From JANPIX01 sp031425195 (GTDB taxonomy: Bacteria; Pseudomonadota; Alphaproteobacteria; Rhodobacterales; Rhodobacteraceae): DNA of 64,000 nt. The position numbers and the translations under genes were made by a program. Shown piece after piece: positions 16,591 through 25,311 of this stretch. The stretch's first letter is position 1. Every line of letters begins with the position of its first letter. Under the pieces are notes generated by a model. That model saw nothing but the letters and a program-made list of their open reading frames with translations. It had not been told where the DNA came from and made no database searches. The DNA lies in assembly GCA_031425195.1 (NCBI GenBank), contig JANPIX010000019.1, forward strand, positions 1 through 64,000. The letters run 5' to 3'.

Positions 16591-17964
16591 TCAGACCAGG
16601 TGGATCGCCAAAGCTGCCTTGATCTCGTCTACCTTGATCCTGACGAGATCAGCATTGCCACGCGTCTCTATGTTCAGACGCAAATAGGGTTCAGTGGAAG
16701 ACCCGCGCAGATTGAACCGCCAATCCGGGAAGGAAAGGCCAAGGCCATCCATCCTGTCCACGGCAACCGCGCTGGGTTCGTACTTTGCGGCAATCGCGCT
16801 CATTGCGGCATCGACGTCGCGAACCTTGAAGTTGATCTCGCCCGAAGACGGAAAGGCCATGCGCATCGCCTTGACCAGTTCCGACAGCCCCACACCCCGC
16901 GCCGATATCAGGGCCGCGATCTTGAGCCAGGGGATCATACCGCTGTCGCAATACATGAAATCACGAAAGTAATGGTGGGCCGACATTTCGCCACCATAAA
17001 CCGCACCATGTTCCCGCATCGCCGCCTTCATGAACACATGTCCGACCCGCGCCGGAACCAGTTGCCCCTTGCTTTGCATGACTTGCGACTGAATGTTCCA
17101 GATCACCCTTGGATCGTGCACGATTGCAGCGCCCGGGTGGTCTGCCAGACAGGCAGTGGCCAGCAGGGCGACGACATGCTCTCCATCCACAAAAGCTCCG
17201 GTTTCATCGAAAAAGAAGCACCGGTCAAAGTCGCCGTCCCAGGCCACCCCAAGATCAGCCTTCTCCCGCAACACCACCGCGGCCGTCTGACCCCGGTTTT
17301 CGGGCAACAGAGGGTTCGGGATGCCCTGTGGAAAGCTGCCATCCGGTTCGTGATTTACACGAATGAATTCCAAAGAAGCGCCGCGAAGGGCAAGTTCAGC
17401 GGCGATGCTGTCGAAGGCCGCGCCTGCGACGCCATTCCCCGCGTTGACTACCACGCGAAGCGGGGCAAATGCGCCTGCATCCACCATATCGGCAAGATGC
17501 CATGCATAGGTCGGCCGGGCGGACGCGCGGCGTACGTCACCGCGCGGCCGGGCGGCGGGCAATGTCGGGGCAGTTTCTTCGGCCAAGGCCCAGACGGCAC
17601 GAAATTCGGTATCTGTCAGAGGTCTGCTGCCCGGACCGACCAGCTTCATCCCGTTGTAATCTATCGGGTTGTGCGAAGCCGTGATTTCAATGCCGCCCCC
17701 CGTGTTGAAATGTTCCGTTGCGAAGTAAACCTCTTCGGTACCCGCAAGCCCGATATCGATCACATGACAGCCGGTCACTTGCAGTCCATCAATCAGTGCT
17801 GCTTGCAATGCGGCGCTGCTTGCCCGGCAGTCGCGGCCCACCACAACTGTTGCCGGTTTCATGACCTGCCCGAACGCGTATCCAATGCGCCGGGCGATAT
17901 CGTCGTCCAGATCGACGCCAACTTTGCCCCGCACGTCATAGCTTTTGAAACAGGTCAATTTCAT
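16591..17964 (-). CDS. manB: phosphomannomutase
   Basis: Alpha-D-phosphohexomutase of 457 residues that interconverts mannose-6-P and mannose-1-P for GDP-mannose and surface polysaccharide synthesis. It starts LTCFKSYDVRGKVGVDL, very like E. coli CpsG/ManB. The phosphoserine loop is GIEITASHNPIDYNGMK, the metal loop DLGVAWDGDFDRCFFFD and the phosphate-binding loop near the C-terminus FNLRGSSTEPYLRLN. Upstream in-frame codons before 17964 give a sequence unlike the family and were excluded. It diverges from the LysR gene across 258 bases. Confidence 0.93.
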   Translation of the reverse strand: MKLTCFKSYDVRGKVGVDLDDDIARRIGYAFGQVMKPATVVVGRDCRASSAALQAALIDGLQVTGCHVIDIGLAGTEEVYFATEHFNTGGGIEITASHNPIDYNGMKLVGPGSRPLTDTEFRAVWALAEETAPTLPAARPRGDVRRASARPTYAWHLADMVDAGAFAPLRVVVNAGNGVAGAAFDSIAAELALRGASLEFIRVNHEPDGSFPQGIPNPLLPENRGQTAAVVLREKADLGVAWDGDFDRCFFFDETGAFVDGEHVVALLATACLADHPGAAIVHDPRVIWNIQSQVMQSKGQLVPARVGHVFMKAAMREHGAVYGGEMSAHHYFRDFMYCDSGMIPWLKIAALISARGVGLSELVKAMRMAFPSSGEINFKVRDVDAAMSAIAAKYEPSAVAVDRMDGLGLSFPDWRFNLRGSSTEPYLRLNIETRGNADLVRIKVDEIKAALAIHLV

Positions 17965-18186
17965 AACTGCGAGCCTTTTTTTCTGCTTCGGGTTATCAAA
18001 CTGAATGTCTTTCGCAAGCCCAGACGCGTGGCTTCGTACACTAACCCGCGCGCAACGACAGGCACCAGTACGCGTGTTGCGCGCCAGTTTGCGCGGATGC
18101 GCTGTTTCCATGAAACAACGGAATCCTTGCAATTCCCCCGGATCGTCTTGTCCATGCCGCGATATCGCCTGAATTGAACTTCAGAT

Positions 18187-18204
18187 GATACGAACCTGCG
18201 TATC
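18187..18204. promoter_or_regulatory. inverted repeat upstream of lysR, candidate operator
   Basis: GATACG-N6-CGTATC is a perfect 6-bp dyad of 18 bases, 18 bases before the LysR start codon and in the intergenic region shared with manB. The shape is close to a LysR-type T-N11-A box, though the T-to-A spacing is 12. A role in autoregulation or in control of manB is inferred. Confidence 0.45.
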
Positions 18205-18222
18205 GCTGGTCTGGGGAACCGA

Positions 18223-19128
18223 ATGGACCGACTGACTGAAATGGAAGCCTTCGCCACTGTTGTGGATCAAGGTGGCTTTACTGACGCGGCGAAAAAGATG
18301 GGGATTTCGAAATCCGCCGTGTCCAAGCACGTGTCGGCCCTTGAAGCGCGGCTTGGCGCGCGTTTGTTGAACCGGACAACGCGGCGTGTTTCCCCGACAG
18401 AAATCGGTCTTGCCTATTACGATCGCGCCCGCCGGGTGCTGAACGACGCTGGCGAGGCGGATGCACTGGTCACGTCCATGCAGTCGGCGCCGTCAGGATT
18501 GTTGCGCATTTCTGTGGCCACCGATTTCGGGGTGAACCTGTTGTCGCCGATTCTTGGCGATTTCCTTTTGGAATACCCTGAGATCACGGTGAACATGGTG
18601 TTGAACAACCGTTATGTGGAGCTGATCAGCGAAGGGTTCGACATGGCAATCCGGGTCGGCGATCTGGACGACAGCAGCCTGCGGGCGCGCAAGTTGACAG
18701 AAACCACCAAACGCATGATCGGGTCGCCCAACTATTTTCAGAAGTTCGGTCGCCCCATCAAGATCGATGATCTGAACGATCACAAGCTTTTGCATTATTC
18801 CAATCAGGCGAATGGCAACGTTTGGAAAGTCACGGCACCGTCGGGCGAAAAGCGGCAGGTGCGTTCGGCGGGTTGGTTGACTGTCAACGACGGACAATCC
18901 CTTTTGAATGCAGCGATTTCCGGTCTGGGCATCGCCTATTTGCCGTCTTTCCTGTACGCCGATGCGATGCGGCAGGGCCAGATTGAAGAGGCGATTGCCG
19001 GTCTTCCAGTGGAAACGCTTGGCATCTATGCGGTGTACCCACCGGGACGTTTCACGCAGCCTAAGGTCCGGGCTTTCATCGATTTTCTGGCGCGTCGCTA
19101 TGCCGACAAAGGGCCTGACAACTGGTGA
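18223..19128 (+). CDS. LysR-family transcriptional regulator
   Basis: A 301-residue regulator with an N-terminal winged helix-turn-helix (MEAFATVVDQGGFTDAAKKM, SKSAVSKHVSALEARLGARL, RTTRRVSPTEIG) and a periplasmic-binding-type effector domain from about residue 90. The HTH subtype (LLNRTTRRVSPTE) is that of the DsdC/AaeR-like LysR group common in Proteobacteria. GGGGA lies 6 bases before the ATG. It diverges from manB and ends 7 bases from the convergent OmpA-family gene. Effector and targets cannot be read from the sequence. Confidence 0.93.
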   Translation: MDRLTEMEAFATVVDQGGFTDAAKKMGISKSAVSKHVSALEARLGARLLNRTTRRVSPTEIGLAYYDRARRVLNDAGEADALVTSMQSAPSGLLRISVATDFGVNLLSPILGDFLLEYPEITVNMVLNNRYVELISEGFDMAIRVGDLDDSSLRARKLTETTKRMIGSPNYFQKFGRPIKIDDLNDHKLLHYSNQANGNVWKVTAPSGEKRQVRSAGWLTVNDGQSLLNAAISGLGIAYLPSFLYADAMRQGQIEEAIAGLPVETLGIYAVYPPGRFTQPKVRAFIDFLARRYADKGPDNW

Positions 19129-19135
19129 TCGGCCA

Positions 19136-20110
19136 TTACTGGGTTGAAATCAACATGACTTCGACCCGGCGGTTGGCTGTGCGCCCTTCGGGGGTCAGAT
19201 TGCTGGCCCGGGGCGACAGATAGCCGACACCCTCGGCGATGATCCTGCTGCGGTCAGCGCCGTAAGACTGCACCAGACGGTCGCGCACCGACGCGGCCCG
19301 CTGTCGTGACAGGGCGACATTCGCGGCCAACGCACCTGACGCATCGGTGTGGCCCACCAGTGCCACCTGCCGTGCCGGGTTTTCGCGCAGATATCCCGCC
19401 AAGGCGGACAGGGATGGGTATTCACCCTCCGCAAGACTGGCGGACCCCGATGTAAACACCAGATCATCCAAAGCCACGGCACCCCCGGTTTCAAGTCGGT
19501 GTCCCAGATCACCAAGATCCGGCAGGGGCAGTGTTCCGTCAACGCCCGGCAAAAGCGCGGGGTCAACGGGTGCCATCGGGGCCGCAGCCTCGGCACCCAC
19601 GCGAATCACTTGTACAAACCCCGATTCGGTTGACCTGCTGACAAGCAGACTCAGAAACTCTGGCCCATCGGCCGCCGTTCGTTCGGCAGACAGAAACCGG
19701 AAATCCGTCAGATCGACATGCATGTCAGGTTCTGGCAGGACGTTGGTGCCATATCTGAAATCGAACCCGCCACAGGCGTCGGTGTCGCATTCAAAAAGGA
19801 TGGTCCAACCTTCTTGGGCAAGTTGCTGTCTTAACGGCGTGACAAGCGACAGCGTCGTCAATCCGCTTAGCGTGATGCGCCAGGCGGTCTGATCCATGAC
19901 ACCTTCAACATTGCGCGTTTGCAGGGCACCCGCCTGATAGGGACCGATCGGCAGGCGGTAATTTGTCAGACCCTCTTGCAGGTTGGCTGTGACCACGGCT
20001 GTGCCAACAAATTCCGGAACGAAAGATTTAGCCGATGTCGCAAGCGCCAGAACCACAGCCGCGGCGGTGAAACAGCATGTTTGCACAGTCGGGGGGCGGG
20101 TTGGGATCAT
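19136..20110 (-). CDS. OmpA-family envelope protein with DUF4892-like N-terminal domain
   Basis: A 324-residue exported protein. The signal region (FTAAAVVLALATSAKS) is followed by about 170 residues containing YRLPIGPYQAGALQTRNVEG and ILFECDTDACGGFDFRYG, which resemble DUF4892 proteins. The C-terminal 120 residues are an OmpA/Pal peptidoglycan-binding domain: LVGHTDASGALAANVALSRQ, RAASVRDRLV, GVGYLSPRASN and NRRVEV. It overlaps the acetyltransferase gene by 4 bases and is the last gene of a three-gene minus-strand unit. A role in anchoring envelope components to peptidoglycan is inferred. Confidence 0.85.
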   Translation of the reverse strand: MIPTRPPTVQTCCFTAAAVVLALATSAKSFVPEFVGTAVVTANLQEGLTNYRLPIGPYQAGALQTRNVEGVMDQTAWRITLSGLTTLSLVTPLRQQLAQEGWTILFECDTDACGGFDFRYGTNVLPEPDMHVDLTDFRFLSAERTAADGPEFLSLLVSRSTESGFVQVIRVGAEAAAPMAPVDPALLPGVDGTLPLPDLGDLGHRLETGGAVALDDLVFTSGSASLAEGEYPSLSALAGYLRENPARQVALVGHTDASGALAANVALSRQRAASVRDRLVQSYGADRSRIIAEGVGYLSPRASNLTPEGRTANRRVEVMLISTQ

Positions 20111-20820
20111 GGTGCCACACGATAGTGATACTGGCCCACCTGTTGCAACCCAAGCGAGTCATAAAGCGCGCGTGCGGGACGGTTCGCCACAGTAACTGCC
20201 AGAACCAGCCGCTCTGCCTGCTGCTCCAGCGCCCAGATGGCGGCGTGACGCAAAATCGCTTTGCCAACCCCCTGCCCGCGATGATCGGCCAGCACATAAA
20301 GCGCGTGCAACACGGCCGTGGTGTGGTCTACGGCCACAAAGGCAGCGCCTGCGGGCCTGTCGTCTGCACGACCAAGGACGACTGCCTTTGCCAGCGACAC
20401 CCGGTTCATGATTTGCAACCGTTCTGCCCTGATGCCACCGGCCAGCCAAAGATCACCGGTGATGGCAAGGGGCGGCCAATGGGCAAAACCGGCTAACAGG
20501 TCAGGGGCCGGTTTGGCCAAATCAGCACAGCGCGCGGCGTAGATGACGACCGGATCATGGATGACATAACCGCGATCCGACAGGTTGGTGTCCAGCGCCT
20601 TTTCCCCGTCGCGCAGCATGAACAAGGGGGCCTGCCCAAGATCGCGCATCGCCTGTTCGGCAACAGTCACGTCAAAAGCATCACCATCCGCTTCCAATGT
20701 TGCCGCAGATACGCGTTGCCCACCGCCCTTGCCTTCCCGGATTATCCAAGGTCCGACCCGAAGATACCCTGCTGCGGGCCAGGTTTTTTCCAACGCAGCA
20801 AGGATGGCCGGGTCGGTCAT
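20107..20820 (-). CDS. GNAT-family N-acetyltransferase
   Basis: A 237-residue protein whose C-terminal half is a GNAT domain; the acetyl-CoA motif A is ALYVLADHRGQGVGKAILRH and the C-terminal motif B is ANRPARALYDSLGLQQVGQY. The N-terminal half may be a second, degenerate GNAT-like domain (GYLRVGPWIIREGKGGGQRV). It is coupled by 4-base overlaps to the CinA-type gene upstream and the OmpA-family gene downstream. The acceptor is unknown. Confidence 0.88.
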   Translation of the reverse strand: MTDPAILAALEKTWPAAGYLRVGPWIIREGKGGGQRVSAATLEADGDAFDVTVAEQAMRDLGQAPLFMLRDGEKALDTNLSDRGYVIHDPVVIYAARCADLAKPAPDLLAGFAHWPPLAITGDLWLAGGIRAERLQIMNRVSLAKAVVLGRADDRPAGAAFVAVDHTTAVLHALYVLADHRGQGVGKAILRHAAIWALEQQAERLVLAVTVANRPARALYDSLGLQQVGQYHYRVAP

Positions 20821-21539
20821 GCAGGCGGAAACATGTCTGCAAGGCGCGTCATGGCCGCGTCGATCTGCGCTGCATCCGTGCCGCGAATAACCAGATTGGT
20901 GCCGAACGTGCCCTGTTGCGTAAAGGGATAACTGCCCATCGACAGATCGGGAAACTCTGCAGCCAGCGCACCGAAGGGGGCCGCAATCTCGCCCTCGCCG
21001 CGCATTACGCGCAGCGACTGCCTAAGCAACGGTGCCCCGCCCGTCAGCGTTGGCAGAACGCTTGCCACCATCGCGGCAAAGATGTTTGGCACGCCCGCCA
21101 TCACATGCACATTCTGCAGCGTGAAGCCCGGCGCGACCGAAACTGGATTGTCGATGAGTGTCGCACCGTCGGGAATGCGTGCCATGCGTTGACGCGCCTC
21201 GTTGAACTCCAACCCGGCGCGGGCGTAATGGGCACCCAAAAGTGCCATTGCATCCGCACGGTGCGAGATTGGCACACCAAACGCTGCGGCCATCGCGTCG
21301 GCAGTGATATCGTCGTGTGTCGGCCCGATCCCACCGCTTGTGAACACGTTGTCATACCGGGCGCGCAAGGCATTGACTGCGGCAACGATGGCCTGTTGGT
21401 CGTCAGCGACGACGCGGGCCTCGGCCAGTGTTATTCCCTGCGCAGTCAACTGCCCTGCCAAGTAATGCGTATTTCCATCCCGCGTCCGCCCCGACAGGAT
21501 TTCGTCGCCGATAACAAGCATCGCAGCAGTAGGGTTCAT
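20817..21539 (-). CDS. CinA-type molybdopterin-binding-fold protein
   Basis: A 240-residue protein of the MoCF/CinA N-terminal fold (MLVIGDEILSGRTRDGNTHY, FTSGGIGPTHDDITADAMA, VHVMAGVPNIFAAM). It lacks the C-terminal amidase domain of full CinA, so nicotinamide-nucleotide deamidase activity is not expected. Stand-alone forms like this are common in alphaproteobacteria and poorly characterised; related domains hydrolyse ADP-ribose or NMN-like substrates. First gene of the unit that continues into the GNAT and OmpA-family genes. Confidence 0.87.
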   Translation of the reverse strand: MNPTAAMLVIGDEILSGRTRDGNTHYLAGQLTAQGITLAEARVVADDQQAIVAAVNALRARYDNVFTSGGIGPTHDDITADAMAAAFGVPISHRADAMALLGAHYARAGLEFNEARQRMARIPDGATLIDNPVSVAPGFTLQNVHVMAGVPNIFAAMVASVLPTLTGGAPLLRQSLRVMRGEGEIAAPFGALAAEFPDLSMGSYPFTQQGTFGTNLVIRGTDAAQIDAAMTRLADMFPPA

Positions 21540-21671
21540 CCGTCAAAATCCTCATTCTTATTCGATTGCGGTATAAGCCGGCCCCATTCGGTTTCAAAGG
21601 GCTGATCCCCAACCTCTGGCCATTTCCTGCTAGCGCGCTTATCTTGCAAATATTGATGACAGGGGCTGATC

Positions 21672-22508
21672 TTGGACGAAACACGCGGAAGAATTACTCG
21701 GGACGGGATTCGCATCTATGAAGATGCGGATTTCGCGGGCATGCGCAGTGCAGGCCGTGTCGCGGCCGAGATTCTGGATGCGGTGGGGCCATTGGTCGTG
21801 CCAGGCGTCACGACGGAGCAGTTGGACGACTTCATTACAGCAGAGATCAAGCGTCGGAATGTCGTGTCGGCCACCATCGGCTACAAGGGATACAATCACG
21901 CGTCCTGCATTTCGGTGAACCACGTCGTTTGTCACGGCATTCCCGGGCCCAAGGTGCTCAAGGACGGTGACATCCTCAACATCGATGTGACGGTGATCGT
22001 TGACGGATGGTACGGCGATACCAGCCGCATGTATGTCGCCGGGCGGCTGGAGCGGAAATCGGAGCGGTTGATTCAGGTGACCCACGACGCCTTGATGAAA
22101 GGGATCGAGGCTGTTCAACCCGGCGCAACCTTTGGTGACATCGGTCACGCGATCCAAAGCTATGTCGAGGCGCAACGGATGAGCGTGGTGCGCGATTTTT
22201 GTGGCCACGGGCTTGGGCGCGTGTTCCATGCGCCGCCGAATGTTCTGCATTATGGCCGGCCGGGTGGTGCGCAGGTTCTGGAAGAAGGCATGTTCTTTAC
22301 CATTGAGCCCATGGTCAATCTGGGACGGCCGGAAACCAAGGTGTTGGCGGATGACTGGACTGCGGTGACACGCGACAAATCATTGTCGGCGCAGTTCGAA
22401 CATTCCGTCGGCGTCACAGCCATCGGGGCGGAAATCTTTACTTTGTCGCCCGCAGGAAAGTTTCATCCGACCTGGACAACGTCGCAGTCGGCAATTCCGG
22501 TAGGGTAA
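21672..22508 (+). CDS. map: type I methionine aminopeptidase
   Basis: Removes the N-terminal Met from new proteins. The 278 residues contain the pita-bread metalloprotease core: VVCHGIPGPKVLKDGDILNI (first Asp follows, DVTVIVDGWYGDTSRMYV), CGHGLGRVFHAPPNVLHYG (His ligand) and FFTIEPMVN (Glu ligand). No ATG or GTG lies near the expected N-terminus. The frame is closed at 21657, and the best start is the TTG at 21672 with AGGGG 7 bases upstream. It diverges from the CinA-type gene and converges on the NlpC/P60 gene. Confidence 0.95.
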   Translation: MDETRGRITRDGIRIYEDADFAGMRSAGRVAAEILDAVGPLVVPGVTTEQLDDFITAEIKRRNVVSATIGYKGYNHASCISVNHVVCHGIPGPKVLKDGDILNIDVTVIVDGWYGDTSRMYVAGRLERKSERLIQVTHDALMKGIEAVQPGATFGDIGHAIQSYVEAQRMSVVRDFCGHGLGRVFHAPPNVLHYGRPGGAQVLEEGMFFTIEPMVNLGRPETKVLADDWTAVTRDKSLSAQFEHSVGVTAIGAEIFTLSPAGKFHPTWTTSQSAIPVG

Positions 22509-22514
22509 GTCGCG

Positions 22515-23339
22515 TCACGCTCCGGGTCGGCGGCGCGCAATCACATTGCCATCGCCGGCGTCCTTGATCCGCTTTATCGCCGTTTTGGTCTGTTCCACCA
22601 CAACGGCCATGAAGGCCGCCGTCGCATGAAGCATGTAGTCTGCGTTCATCGCCATGGCGACATGACCCTTCCAGAAGATCAGATCACCGCGTTTCAAGGC
22701 CTGCTTTTCGCCGACCGGGGTGCCAAGCGCCTGTTGCAGATCGCTGTCACCGGGGCAGGTGCGCCCGCAGGCGAACATGGCCGCCTGCACCAGACCTGAA
22801 CAATCCAGCCCCGCCCTGCTGTTGCCGCCCCAAAGATAAGGCACACCCAGAAATGTCTGCGCAATCGCCACAGGGTCTTTGTGCCAGTCGCCGATGGCGC
22901 GCAGGTGCATGGTGGGAACCCAACCAGCGGGCGTTTCCGACCACTTGCCACTTTCACCAGTGACCCGCAGGCGAGAATTCAGCGTCAACGCGCAGGTTTC
23001 GCGGATCTTGAGGCTCGGCTCCGGATAAAGATGCGTCGCGGGCGCGGCAACCCAATGGGTCGCCTCTTCGGCTGGCCCAAGTGCCGCTTCGGGGACATAT
23101 CCGCAGAACCCGTCCTTTTGCATCTGCACGAAGGCCCAGCCATCGTTGCGATCAACGGCCGTCAATGCGTCACCCATCAGAACCTGCCGTTCCCGCGCGC
23201 CACCCGGATCACGGCAAAGGTCGGCTAACGAAGTGACGATTTGCGCGGCGTTGCCCGTAACAAAGGGGCCGTCGATGCCGGAACCGCGAAGGGTTTCCAA
23301 TGCCGCCCGTCCGTTGGCAGGTGTCAGTCGACGATCCAT
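22515..23339 (-). CDS. NlpC/P60 cysteine peptidase with SH3 domains
   Basis: A 274-residue cell-wall hydrolase of the C40 family, which usually cleaves the D-gamma-Glu-diamino-acid bond in murein peptides. Two bacterial SH3-like regions (about 40-150; VLMGDALTAVDRNDGWAFVQ, KWSETPAGWVPT) precede the catalytic domain with GVPYLWGGNSRAGLDCSGLV (nucleophile Cys) and LIFWKGHVAMAM (His). There is no obvious signal peptide, so it may act on recycled murein peptides in the cytoplasm. ATG 23339 starts 2 bases after the leucyl aminopeptidase stop; a TTG at 23345 is an alternative. Confidence 0.9.
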   Translation of the reverse strand: MDRRLTPANGRAALETLRGSGIDGPFVTGNAAQIVTSLADLCRDPGGARERQVLMGDALTAVDRNDGWAFVQMQKDGFCGYVPEAALGPAEEATHWVAAPATHLYPEPSLKIRETCALTLNSRLRVTGESGKWSETPAGWVPTMHLRAIGDWHKDPVAIAQTFLGVPYLWGGNSRAGLDCSGLVQAAMFACGRTCPGDSDLQQALGTPVGEKQALKRGDLIFWKGHVAMAMNADYMLHATAAFMAVVVEQTKTAIKRIKDAGDGNVIARRRPGA

Positions 23340-23341
23340 CG

Positions 23342-24724
23342 TCAAATGCCCAACATGGCAGGCAATGCGCCCAGAATGGCGCGCGCGCCCTGACCGGCAC
23401 CGCCTTTGGGGCGTCCCGGTTCGGCAGTAGGCGTGTGCCCATAGATATCAAAATGCATATAGCGGGGGTGATCGGCAAAGCGGCGCAGGAACAACGCCGC
23501 TGTTATGGCCCCGGCAAAGCCACCTGAAGGTGCATTGTCCAGATCGGCGATACCGGGTTCGATCATAGGTTCATACGCATCCCAGAACGGCAGACGCCAG
23601 ACCGGATCGAACCCCGTCTGGGATGCCGCATCAAGCGCTGTTGCCATGGCGTCATCGTCCGTGAAATAGGGTGCAAGGTCAGGGCCGACTGCCACGCGCG
23701 CCGCACCCGTCAGGGTCGCCATACTGATCAGAACCTCGGGGTTTTCCTCGGCCGCCCAAGCCAGGGCGTCACCCAAAATCAAGCGGCCCTCGGCGTCAGT
23801 GTTGTTCACCTCGACCGTAAGCCCCTTGCGGCTTGGCAGAATGTCGCGCGGCCGCATGGCGCTGCCGCTCACCGAGTTTTCCACCGCAGGAACGATGACA
23901 CGAAGGCGCAGCGGCAGGTTCAAGGACATGATCATCTGTGCAAGCCCCAGAACGGTGGCGGCGCCGCCCATGTCCTTTTTCATCAGCAGCATCCCGGCGG
24001 AGGGTTTGAGATCAAGCCCCCCCGTATCAAAGCACACCCCTTTGCCGACGAGTGTCAGACTTGGCCCCGCCGTGCCCCAGCGCAACGACATGATCCGGGG
24101 GGCACGCACGCTCGCCCTGCCCACGGCGTGAACCATTGGAAAGTTGTGCGTCAGCAGATCATCGCCCCGGATAACCTGAGTGGCCGCGCCGAACCTGTCG
24201 GCCAATTCCACAAACGCCGCCTCCAGTTCGGCAGGACCGAGATCAGACGCAGGCGTGTTGATCAGATCGCGCGTCAGATATTCGCCCATGGCCATGGCAA
24301 CCATGCGGGCCTGATCAACGCCGTCCGGTGCCACCAGCATTGCCTGCGGCGCGTCGGCAGTTTTGCGATATCGGTCAAACCGATATTGCGCGAGCAGCCA
24401 GCCAAGCGCCGCTTCGGCCTTGGCATCGGGGGAAAGATCCCCAACAAGATGCCAAGCCCCCGCTGGCAACTTGCCCGCGCCATGTGCCAAGCCAAAACGA
24501 CCCTGCCGCCGGGCTTTTGGCGTGCCATTCCCAATCACTGCTCCTGCCACACCATCCTGTCCGGGCAAAAGCTGCACCTGCCCAAGTTTGGCGGTAAAAC
24601 CTGTAGCCTTCACCCAAGCTTGGGTCGAAGGGGGTTGGCCAGCAAGCCATCCGTCAAGCGCATCGACCGCCACGACGTGAAGCGGCAAGGACGGAGTATT
24701 GGGGTCGGCAAAGGCGGGGGTCAT
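23342..24724 (-). CDS. M17-family leucyl aminopeptidase
   Basis: A 460-residue zinc/manganese aminopeptidase. The C-terminal catalytic domain shows VGKGVCFDTGGLDLKP (metal Asp), MLLMKKDMGGAATVLG (catalytic Lys and Asp) and the signature NNTDAEGRLILGDAL. The N-terminal domain is shorter than in E. coli PepA and diverged, as in the PepB-like group. It is followed immediately by the NlpC/P60 gene; the pair could degrade murein-derived or cellular peptides in sequence. Confidence 0.92.
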   Translation of the reverse strand: MTPAFADPNTPSLPLHVVAVDALDGWLAGQPPSTQAWVKATGFTAKLGQVQLLPGQDGVAGAVIGNGTPKARRQGRFGLAHGAGKLPAGAWHLVGDLSPDAKAEAALGWLLAQYRFDRYRKTADAPQAMLVAPDGVDQARMVAMAMGEYLTRDLINTPASDLGPAELEAAFVELADRFGAATQVIRGDDLLTHNFPMVHAVGRASVRAPRIMSLRWGTAGPSLTLVGKGVCFDTGGLDLKPSAGMLLMKKDMGGAATVLGLAQMIMSLNLPLRLRVIVPAVENSVSGSAMRPRDILPSRKGLTVEVNNTDAEGRLILGDALAWAAEENPEVLISMATLTGAARVAVGPDLAPYFTDDDAMATALDAASQTGFDPVWRLPFWDAYEPMIEPGIADLDNAPSGGFAGAITAALFLRRFADHPRYMHFDIYGHTPTAEPGRPKGGAGQGARAILGALPAMLGI

Positions 24725-24793
24725 GGCAAAAGCATTCCATTGGGGAGCACCGCCGTGACCCTAACCTTTCGTCCGGCGCCCGCAAGTCTGTCG

Positions 24794-25210
24794 TCAGACG
24801 GACTGATCCAAAGCGTCGCGGCCGGCAACCAGACTGCCTTCGGCGACCCGGACCAACCGCGCCCAGACGGCCGAAAATGCCGTGGCGTCCCCCGCGTCAA
24901 GGCACCCCCGGGCATCCTGTGCCACTTGCGCCAGACTGACCATGCCAAGCGGTGCCGAAAGCCGCTGCAACCGGCGCAGTTGGCGGCCAACATCGGAAAG
25001 GTCGCGCGACTGCACGCGTCCGACAAGCCCTGCCATTGTCAGCGCAACTTCACCTTTCGCGCGATTTACCACCTGATCGGCGGCCTGTTTTCCCATATCC
25101 CGATAGATCGCGGCCACCATTGCCACGTCCTGATCAACCCTGTCCTGCACCCGCAGAACCGACACACTGTCAGCCATTACCCCAGCCCCGCTGTCTTCAC
25201 CCGCTGTCAT
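24794..25210 (-). CDS. Hpt-like helical protein lacking the phospho-histidine
   Basis: A 138-residue, mostly helical protein. Its second half (about residues 70-130) has the spacing of a histidine phosphotransfer domain: a helix with LRRLQRLSAPLGMVSLAQVA, then RGCLDAGDATAFSAVW. The canonical H-x-L-K-G-S is replaced by R79-R-L-Q-R-L, so it cannot accept phosphate in the usual way. A second in-frame ATG at 25177 would give 127 residues. It lies 69 bases upstream of the aminopeptidase on the same strand and diverges from the carbonic anhydrase gene. The Hpt link is my inference from the pattern. Confidence 0.62.
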   Translation of the reverse strand: MTAGEDSGAGVMADSVSVLRVQDRVDQDVAMVAAIYRDMGKQAADQVVNRAKGEVALTMAGLVGRVQSRDLSDVGRQLRRLQRLSAPLGMVSLAQVAQDARGCLDAGDATAFSAVWARLVRVAEGSLVAGRDALDQSV

Positions 25211-25311
25211 ACTGGGCTGGCATGTTGAACAAAGCGTTGCAGCGCCCGAAAGAAACCCCTCGAATTTTCCACAACTTCTCAATACCAAGGCAGGAATTGT
25301 AGGAGACGCCG

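Noticed and set aside
16492..18177. Long open frame antisense to manB (561 codons)
   Set aside because: Composition is that of a shadow frame and the minus strand carries an intact phosphomannomutase.
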